Origin: Hippasteria phrygiana
Lineage: Eukaryota; Echinodermata; Asteroidea; Valvatida; Goniasteridae
Length of the DNA: 64,000 nucleotides
Assembly (NCBI GenBank): GCA_037893225.1
Contig: JAZGUH010000153.1
Location: 2,170,001 to 2,234,000, forward strand
Direction of reading: 5' to 3'
Shown: one piece after another, positions 56,721 through 64,000 of the stretch
How the letters are laid out: each line of letters begins with the position of its first letter
How positions within the stretch are numbered: position 1 is the stretch's first letter
Position numbers and translations under genes: made by a program
Notes under the pieces: model-generated
The model's database searches: none
What the model saw: only the letters and a program-made list of their open reading frames with translations
Told to the model about the DNA's origin: nothing

Positions 56721-56930
56721 CTAAACGATTGGCCGATCTGACCAATATTTACACAAGTAAACCAATGAGAGACACTTTAAATTTAGAACCTCAGGCTGGC
56801 ACCTAGATTTGCGACCCGATCTTGGGCGATCGACAAGGCTGTTATCCCTGCGTAATTTTCTCAAAAAAGAGTAGATCCCGCTTAGGGGAACGTTGAACTT
56901 GATGCCTTCATCATCTTGGAGGCGGGTCAT
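56721..56930 (-). pseudogene. Tc1/paired-like helix-turn-helix transposase fragment
   Basis: The minus-strand frame contains PLSGIYSFLRKLRRDN followed by SLVDRPRSGRKSRCQPEV. A recognition-helix-like segment followed by a DRPRSGR hinge is typical of the N-terminal DNA-binding region of Tc1-like transposases and related paired-like domains. Only about 45 residues are preserved and no DDE catalytic region follows. The hinge codons lie in the 50-bp inverted repeat (56781-56830 with 56929-56978). An identical copy is at 63572-63781. The family call rests on the motif alone. Confidence 0.5.
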
Positions 56931-56978
56931 CGCCCAAGATCGGGTCGCAAATCTAGGTGCCAGCCTGAGGTTCTAAAT
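56781..56978. repeat. 50-bp inverted repeat at palindrome centre
   Basis: AACCTCAGGCTGGCACCTAG and GATTTGCGACCCGATCTTGG on the left, exact inverse on the right, separated by ~98 bp of the helix-turn-helix fragment. Confidence 0.9.
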
Positions 56979-58319
56979 TTTATCAATCAGAGCTTAACCG
57001 ACAACGAGTTGAACGCCCAAGATCTTCAAACCCAGATTCAAGCCTAATTTTTCTGGTGATTTTTACGGCAATGTTTAATAGTGAAGTGCCGGTCGTGTTA
57101 AGTTCAAGGTTTAATTATCAGTTTTCACTGTGGGCAGAAAACAAATGTGGCACCCATACACCATTGGAGAGTTTTGAAAAAGTTTTTGTTTTATAAGATG
57201 ATCCAGCATTATTGTAGAAATCAAGTGATAAAGTCTGTTTTCATTTCCGCACCGCTAAACACCTCAAGATTAGGGGGTAGCCTTGGTATCTTCTTAAAGT
57301 GTCTCTCATTGGTTTACTTGTGTAAAGATCGGCCAATCGTTTAGATCACAAGTTCTAAATTGATAACAAGTTTATGATTGCATTCAAAATGGTGATGTAC
57401 ACGAATCGAAAAATAGCCAATCTTATGACGAAAACAAAACACAAATTCCGGTGATTATCAGTGAGTTATTACCCTTTTTAAACATTGTACTAAAATAAAA
57501 TAAAAAAAGCACAGTATTGTTTTATTTTACATAAACTAGCATTTTAACCAATAAAACGAAAATTTAAAATGTCGACCCTGGATGTTTGCCTCAAAACAGA
57601 GGAATGCGACTTCAGACTGGTCCCTTGTAAGACTGTCTCCCAATAGTTGCAAATGTACCGCTGCTGTTGGTGATCATGTCACCAGGCGTTAGAGAAAAAA
57701 ATTGTAAAACGTGGACGGAGTTAAATTTTCAGCCAGCTCATTAGACTATTGACGGGTACCAGCGAATTGTGTAGATACCAACAGTCAATCCGCGAGATGA
57801 GAATCGGCTGATTTATTTAGAGCTAATTATAAATATCATCAGGCAGGAGGCACGAACCACGTATGATCTGAGCAGCCCCAAGTGCAGAGAAGCATTTCTT
57901 AATGAATGGTTGAAATGGTACGCCCACTAATTTGCATAGATTTAAATATAGCTTAGCGTACAAAAAACACATTTTGAGAAGTTTTCAGGGTCAAATTATG
58001 ACAATTACACCGGGGGTAACCAAAAGGGTAACAACAGTGGTTTAAGTTTTGAAAACAACTTCTTTGCAATACAATCGGAATAATTTGGTCCAATTTTAGT
58101 GAAAATTTTCATTTTTTTCTGCTACCATGGATATGAAAGACACCATTTTTGTAGACTATAAATAGATCGCCTGTCTAATGTTACTTGGTGACTTTCACTG
58201 CAAAGTTAAGGGCAGAGTGCCGGCGCTGTCCGCCATGTTTGGGGTTCATGGCTTAATACGTCCCCCGCAGTACCATACGAAGCACCCCGCTGTCTATTTT
58301 CTTTTTTTTCTAATAAAAA

Positions 58320-60435
58320 GAAACATATGAATGCATGCATTGCCGTCTGTAATGAATTCCTACTGTGTTTTTTTTTACATCGCAATGAACGCAGCACCAT
58401 CAACGTTCAGTTATCTCTTCTTTTAATTGACGTGGCCAGTTTAGAAGTATACGGGGACTTTTAATTAATCTACTAACTGGGCTCATTTTTTTAGGACATC
58501 TACATGTAAAAATACGTTGTGGACCAAATAGACAAGAAGACATGTATTTTACGCTATCCATTCGCTCGTTTTTTGGGGGGGAGGGGTAGCAATTCTTTTT
58601 AATAATATACAATATTATACAATAACAGCAAGTTTCGTTGGTCCAATAAGTTTCCTGTAAGTTTCAAGATTTGTTTTTCTTTTTCTAAACCTGGTCACAA
58701 TCTGCAGGATGTCTCAAATTAATAAAGCTTCATTTATAATCAACACAAGTCTCCACCGATCTCCTAAAGATGAACACAGACCACATGTTGGCCCGATAAT
58801 ATTTTTACCTACAAAAATTATTTAATAGTACTTGATACCAACACTGATTGGCCCCAATCATCTTTTGTGCTGAAGAAATATTAGTTTTCCCTACATGTAC
58901 CTTGTTTTGAAAATAATCCACCGGGGCACGATCAACTTTAATCCTTGAATCAACTATCACGTGCCCGCCAGCCGTGTCCCTCCGTATTTATTGACCTCGT
59001 TTTATTTTAGAATATAAAGCCCAATCCTTCTTTCTGACGAATTCTAACAGGCAGTGTGGCAATCTAAATAATATGAAAATAATGTTCTAGGATTTCTACC
59101 TTTTTAACTTATTCATTTTGAGCAGAATATCATTGTCATCAATATCATTATTTTTATAGCAACATAGAAATAACAAAAAGGTCCTCATATGATCTCCATG
59201 ATAATAATGATCAACAACAATTTTCCACGCGAATTCCACGCGAAGGGTTATCAGGATACGTTCGATCCACGCGAGTTCCACGCGAAGAATTACTATATCA
59301 AGCCATGTACTCTGAAGTGCGTGCCTTGCAGTATAGACCCTCAGTACTATAGTTTAATACAGCCATGGGTCGCTTCGGTCTGTTTACTCGACAACAAATA
59401 TTTATCTTTACGAGCAGAGGGGATCACACCATATTATTTTGTCTTGGGATTACCCGTTGTCATGCATGCAGGTTACGTTCGAAGACAACAAACCTGTTGA
59501 AGAAAATGTTTAAAAGCTTCTCTGATTACACAAATTTCAGCAATATTAAGGAAAAGGTCTGGATGCTAAAAGACATACATGTAAATCATAATGAGACCTT
59601 TAACGATTGCCAGTGAGAAACTAATTTTAATAGACGTTGCAGATTGCATTAAACCATTAAATCACAATGAGCATTATTCCCCTCATTTAATACCGACCAA
59701 CTCCCAAGGCTGATGGCCTAACGTACACTTCTTCAAAGAACACCCGATTCTTTAACAAAACGGGCCCTTTTCAGTTTTAAAAGTATGCAGCTGTCAAAGA
59801 CGAACTGATAGCACAACTCTCTGATGAAGCCGACCTCAAACGGAAACCTTTAACAGCTCCATGGCATATGAAAGCAAGAACAAAAGTATGATGTATTCCG
59901 ATACCATTACGCTGCAAAATAAATTGTTGATCGTACATAAAAAACAAATGGAACAAAGAGAAAACATTATGTTTAGCGACCTTTTCGATGGAAAATGTCA
60001 GTTTTTCAGTGTACTTTCCTCACCATTTTTAACTGTAGATAGTGCCGAACTTAAGTGAGGTCTGATTTTGATCTTGCGTGTTTTCCACGGGAGAAAAAAT
60101 TAATTAAGTTGTCCAACATTATATTTTGTGTTCCCTGCCCAAAACGGGACTTGCATGTAGGTGACAAATTACCATCTATAAGAGATCGCACCCGATAATA
60201 ACATCGTTATTAGCGATTAATTTGTTATTTGTTTGACTTTTTTGGGGGGTGGGGGTGGGGTGGGGTATTTTATTTCAAAAATTCGCCCAAGCCGCGAGCC
60301 TGTCGCTGATACGCCGTCCCACACGCGGCCCGATATATGTAACTCTGCTATAATGTACACACATTGTAAAAGCATACATGTACATTTTGTATCCACACCC
60401 CGTGTTTCTAATTCTCTTGTTAAAAAATATACCCA
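58320..60435. other. Right part of the 6.85-kb element, no genes recognised
   Basis: AT-rich. Around 59222-59292 there are four GCGAATTCCACGCGAAG-like units. Small frames at 59189-59500 and 59861-60058 lack recognisable domains. Confidence 0.45.
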
Positions 60436-60604
60436 GCACGATATGGGGCAGAGGGGTACCCCCCCCCCCCCCTCCCTTTTGTCCCTATACCCTTTACACT
60501 ATCTAGACTTTTGTTAACCATCCCCCTAGACATCTGAAATGAATTTTTGAGATTCCCGGAACACAATGACCAACACAAAAGAGGGGGTCCCCATATCATG
60601 CATC
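60436..60604. mobile_element. GCACGATATGGGGC MITE, uninterrupted copy
   Basis: Ends GCACGATATGGGGCAGAGGG and the shorter inverse CCCCATATCATGC. Matches 6226-6527 without the 123-bp retroposon insert. Confidence 0.78.
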
Positions 60605-61079
60605 ATATGTATACAAAAAATATATAAAAAATAAAAAACAACCAAAAACATTTAACAAAGTTACAAATGTTTAGATGAGCCATCAAAAAAAAACCTGAAT
60701 GAATAGTTCCAGTGTAGAGCTTAACTCTCTATTATATATTTTTATACATGTATGCATGGTTTGCAACCAATTTTACAACAACTGGTCGCCTGGGAATATC
60801 GGCCCTATAATGGTCCGTATCTGATTTTGACCACACAATAAAATTTAGTCAGTTGGCTCTGAGCCAGAAACAAACATAAACATACTGGGGAACTTGTTTT
60901 CGGTAAGCACAAGACATCAAACGAACTTTTAAAGAAAGGGTGATCGTTTTGTTAAGAAATGCAACATTAGGAAGTCAACATCAGAAGAGTTTCGGCTGAT
61001 AAAGAACTCTAACAAAATGCGTCAAACACGCCTGTCACACACAGTTGGCGATCTGATATAATTAAACACTTCCAGTGAA

Positions 61080-61250
61080 AAGGCTCCCGCTCCCCGCGCG
61101 TGATCCGCGCGCGTGATCCGCGCGATTTTTTAATGCTTTCATTTGGGACTTGAATATTCATTATTATGCAGGAATATTCATTTTACATGCGTGGCCACGC
61201 ATGGGAAAGCCTTGCCACGCGCGGATCCCCTGCGTGGACTTCACTTAATT
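61080..61250. repeat. Right subterminal CACGC/GCGTG motif cluster
   Basis: CCCGCGCGTGATCCGCGCGC, GTGGCCACGCATG, GCCACGCGCGGATCC and TGCGTGG crowd the last ~180 bp of the element. The left end has an equivalent cluster at 54435-54575, and further ones lie at 54985-55105 and 59222-59292. Confidence 0.75.
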
Positions 61251-62188
61251 TCGATCTGTACTGGTACAGGCCGAAATTAAGTGAACTCCTCGCGTGGCAT
61301 CACGCATGAAAATAGCTATCCCACGCGTGGAAAAGGACTGTCCTTGTCGTGGAATGAGGCTCATTATCGAGGGCATTATAAATGGTTTCATCAAAACACG
61401 CGAGGGATTACCGCTGGGCCACGCGAGGGACCTGAGCACTTTCGTGTACATTCACTCAGTAAAGTAGTTCGGTATTCGATAGTGATCATGACCGGGCTTT
61501 TAGTTTCCTTTATAAGTTGCCAAACTATATATGCAGCTGCTGTTCTGGTGAACTGCTTGGCGGCATTACAAAGCAACAATGTGATCGGAATCTAGGGATT
61601 TAAATTACATTCCGGAGCAACAAAAGAGCAAGTTGCCAATCGTTCTGCCTTGGTTTTGGTAGTATTTATCTCACAGTTGGGAATGATGAGGCCTTGGGTA
61701 CAATATCACCGTTCGGTGCTGTTTTTATACAATTTCTTGTACCAACAACTAAATTGAGAGCTACATGTACGGGTATAAATAACAAAAAGGTTTAACATTT
61801 AGAAAAGCTGAATAAAAACGATGCACTTGCAAGGAAGATCCCACGCAAATTGCACGTGAAGTGAATTATTTTGCACTACGAAATACATCCACGCAAGGGA
61901 CACATGCTTGGCCACGCAAGGCCACGCGTACACAAATGACATTTTGCGTGGGGAAAACACTGCGGGGGCGCCTGGGTTTCATACATGTATCACACACGTG
62001 TTGTTGATGTGCAAAGGCATTTTTGTATTTAATTAATGCGCGTGAATGTCGTGCTGCGCTGACATGCATGCAACACGAAAAAAAAAAGGCCTGGAGTATA
62101 CATTTTGTACATGTACAGAACTGATTTGAATTATTGATTCGCAACACGCATGGCACACGCGTGTTGTGAAATCTTCCGTGGTTAAAAT

Positions 62189-62342
62189 CCCTTGCGTGCG
62201 CGTACAGATGCATGACGCCACATGGCGTAAAAAAAACAACAGTGCCACCAGGCCGGATGACGCCATTGGCCGCTGTTTGTGCAGTTTCAATCCATTGTTA
62301 GATTAATGTGTATATGTTACGCTTGACTGCACAAACACATTG
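62189..62342 (+). mobile_element. Family D MITE fragment in second copy
   Basis: Identical to 55338-55491 at the 6851-bp offset. Confidence 0.8.
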
Positions 62343-63571
62343 AATCAACGGATTTTTGCAGATTTACATAAAATATCTGCGTAGTTCTGCCGTTGCTAAC
62401 GTTCAGCAAGTCAGCGGATTTTCCCGCAAGTGTGCGCTCATGCCTGACCAAGTTAATGAGGCAGTCACCGACCGTGCGGTTTTGTTATGTAAACATTACT
62501 ACTGAATAATGCATTACTCCGGACGTCTCTTAAAATATCGGCAGAGTCCGCGTCCTTTTGTTGAGACTCACTGGAGCACGGTATCTGACGTCTGGTGATT
62601 TTGCCTGCCCACATTGAAAACAAAGAAAATTGACAGCGGGGTGCTTGGTATGTACTGCGGGGGACGTATTAAGCCATGAACCCCAAACATGGCGGACAGC
62701 GCCGGCACTCTGCCCTTAACTTTGCAGTGAAAGTCACCAATTAACATTAGACAGGCGATCTATTTATAGTCTACAAAAATGTTGTCTTTCATATCCATGG
62801 TAGCAGAAAAAAATGAAAATTTTCACTAAAATTGGACCAAATTATTCCGATTGTATTGCAAAGAAGTTGTTTTCAAAACTTAAACCACTGTTGTTACCCT
62901 TTTGGTTACCCCCCGGTGTAATTGTCCTAATTTGACTCTGAAAACTTCTTAAAATGTGTTTTTTGTACACTAAGCTATATTTAAATCTATGCAAATTAGT
63001 GGGCGTACCATTTCAACCATTCATTGAGAAATGCTTCTCTGCACTTGGGGCTGCTCACACGTGGTTCGTGCCTCCTGCCTGATGAGATATAATTGGCTCT
63101 AAATAAATCAGCCGATTCTCATCTCGCGGATTGACTGTTGGTATCTACACAATTCGCTGGTACCCGTCGCTAGTCTAATGAGCTGGCTGAAAATTTAACT
63201 CCGTCCACATTTTACAATTTTTTTCTCCAACGCCTGGTGACATGATCACCAACAGCAGCGGTACATTTGCAACTATTGGGAGACAGTCTTACAAGGGACC
63301 AGTCTGAAGTCGCATTCCTAGGTTTTGAGGCAAACATCCAGGGTCGACATTTTCAATTTTCGTTTTATTGCTTTATATGCTTGTTTATGTAAAATAAAAC
63401 AATACTGTGCTTTCGTTTTTTTATTTTAGTACAATGTTTATAAAGGGTAACTCACTGATAAACACCGGAATTTGTGTTTAGTTTTCGTCATAAGATTGGC
63501 TATTTTTCGATTCGTGTACATCACCATTTTGAATGCAATCATAAACTTGTTATCAATTTAAAACTTGTGAT

Positions 63572-63781
63572 CTAAACGATTGGCCGATCTGACCAATATT
63601 TACACAAGTAAACCAATGAGAGACACTTTAAATTTAGAACCTCAGGCTGGCACCTAGATTTGCGACCCGATCTTGGGCGATCGACAAGGCTGTTATCCCT
63701 GCGTAATTTTCTCAAAAAAGAGTAGATCCCGCTTAGGGGAACGTTGAACTTGATGCCTTCATCATCTTGGAGGCGGGTCAT
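63572..63781 (-). pseudogene. Helix-turn-helix transposase fragment, second copy
   Basis: Same peptide as the minus-strand frame at 56721-56930. Confidence 0.5.
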
Positions 63782-64000
63782 CGCCCAAGATCGGGTCGCA
63801 AATCTAGGTGCCAGCCTGAGGTTCTAAATTTTATCAATCAGAGCTTAACCGACAACGAGTTGAACGCCCAAGATCTTCAAACCCAGATTCAAGCCTAATT
63901 TTTCTGGTGATTTTTACGGCAATGTTTAATAGTGAAGTGCCGGTCGTGTTAAGTTCAAGGTTTAATTATCAGTTTTCACTGTGGGCAGAAAACAAATGTG

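Larger units (their letters stand above)
55775..58310. repeat. Large palindrome with ~1-kb arms
   Basis: Left arm 55775-56780 and right arm 57293-58310 are inverted copies, from ATTGACAGCGGGGTGC and GGCGGACAGCGCCGGC at the outside to TCGTTTAGATCACAAG and TGTCTCTCATTGGTTTAC at the inside. Small insertions and substitutions distinguish the arms. The ~510-bp centre holds its own 50-bp inverted repeat and a helix-turn-helix coding fragment. This may be an independent foldback transposon nested in the 6.85-kb element. Confidence 0.88.
54411..61263. mobile_element. 6.85-kb TIR element, complete copy
   Basis: Left end CAGTACAGGCCGAAATTAAG then TGAACTCC; right end the inverse, ACTTCACTTAATTTCG then ATCTGTACTG. 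The terminal 28 bp match with few differences, and GTA lies outside both ends (54408-54410 and 61264-61266), a possible 3-bp duplication. Both subterminal regions carry many CCACGCG/CGCGTGG or CACGC motifs. Inside are a truncated family D MITE (55338), a ~1-kb-armed palindrome (55775-58310) with a helix-turn-helix fragment at its centre, and a GCACGATATGGGGC MITE (60436). No transposase is visible, so it is non-autonomous. The superfamily is undetermined. Confidence 0.8.
61264..64000. mobile_element. Second, head-to-tail copy of the 6.85-kb element (runs off window)
   Basis: From GTACAGGCCGAAATTAAG onward the sequence repeats 54413 and following at a constant offset of 6851 bp to the last base. 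I noticed only one substitution in ~2.7 kb (near 56098 against 62949). It includes the family D fragment (62189-62342), the left arm of the palindrome (from 62626) and the helix-turn-helix fragment (63572-63781). Confidence 0.92.

Noticed and set aside
56825..56880. GGCTGTTATCCCTGCGTAAT resembles the mitochondrial 16S rRNA motif, suggesting a nuclear mitochondrial insert
   Set aside because: Similarity is limited to about 20 bases. The same stretch reads as a helix-turn-helix peptide on the minus strand with a DRPRSGR hinge, and flanking sequence does not follow the rRNA.

Overview
This is a eukaryotic, intron-bearing, AT-rich and extremely repeat-dense genomic window. There are no operons, ribosome-binding sites or long open reading frames, and almost everything that can be supported is transposon-derived. 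THAP and recombinase-like fragments, a CR1/L2-type LINE relic, a tRNA-like SINE head, many short inverted-repeat (MITE) families with TTAA, TA or 8-bp target duplications, and the common CCGTAATTTTCGG/ATAAGCCGCACC repeat fit a marine invertebrate (deuterostome or lophotrochozoan). The species cannot be fixed from the sequence alone.

Layout. 1-7.4 kb: unrecognised sequence plus several MITEs, two of them lying back to back at 3.4-4.6 kb. 7.4-11.5 kb: an AT-rich tandem array of about 15 units of roughly 265 bp, diverged at the left and nearly homogeneous at the right, followed by a palindromic element (12.1-12.9 kb) with related ends. 15.4-25.2 kb: four direct copies of a 1.7-2.9 kb unit that itself contains nested MITEs and poly-G/poly-C tracts. 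26.8-27.1 kb: a tRNA-like SINE segment between two direct repeats. 29.3-31.0 kb: a recombinase-like reading frame and a complete THAP-domain exon inside imperfect terminal inverted repeats, with an identical hairpin outside each end. 31.0-32.2 kb: a diverged ~145-bp tandem array carrying nuclear-receptor-like DR1 motifs. 32.3-33.5 kb: a broken LINE reverse transcriptase. 33.5-35.2 kb: one MITE split by another transposon. 36.7-44.3 kb: several foldback elements, including a MULE-like element and a hAT-like element with minisatellite arms. 48.3-53.0 kb: three phase-compatible exons of an unidentified multi-pass membrane protein, with MITEs in its introns and one MITE exactly at the last splice donor. 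54.4 kb to the end: a 6.85-kb inverted-repeat element holding a ~1-kb-armed palindrome, followed head to tail by a second, almost identical copy that runs off the window.

Only the membrane-protein exons look like host coding sequence. The THAP exon and recombinase-like frame could be transposon or domesticated-transposon genes. The rest is a record of layered insertion, duplication and local recombination.
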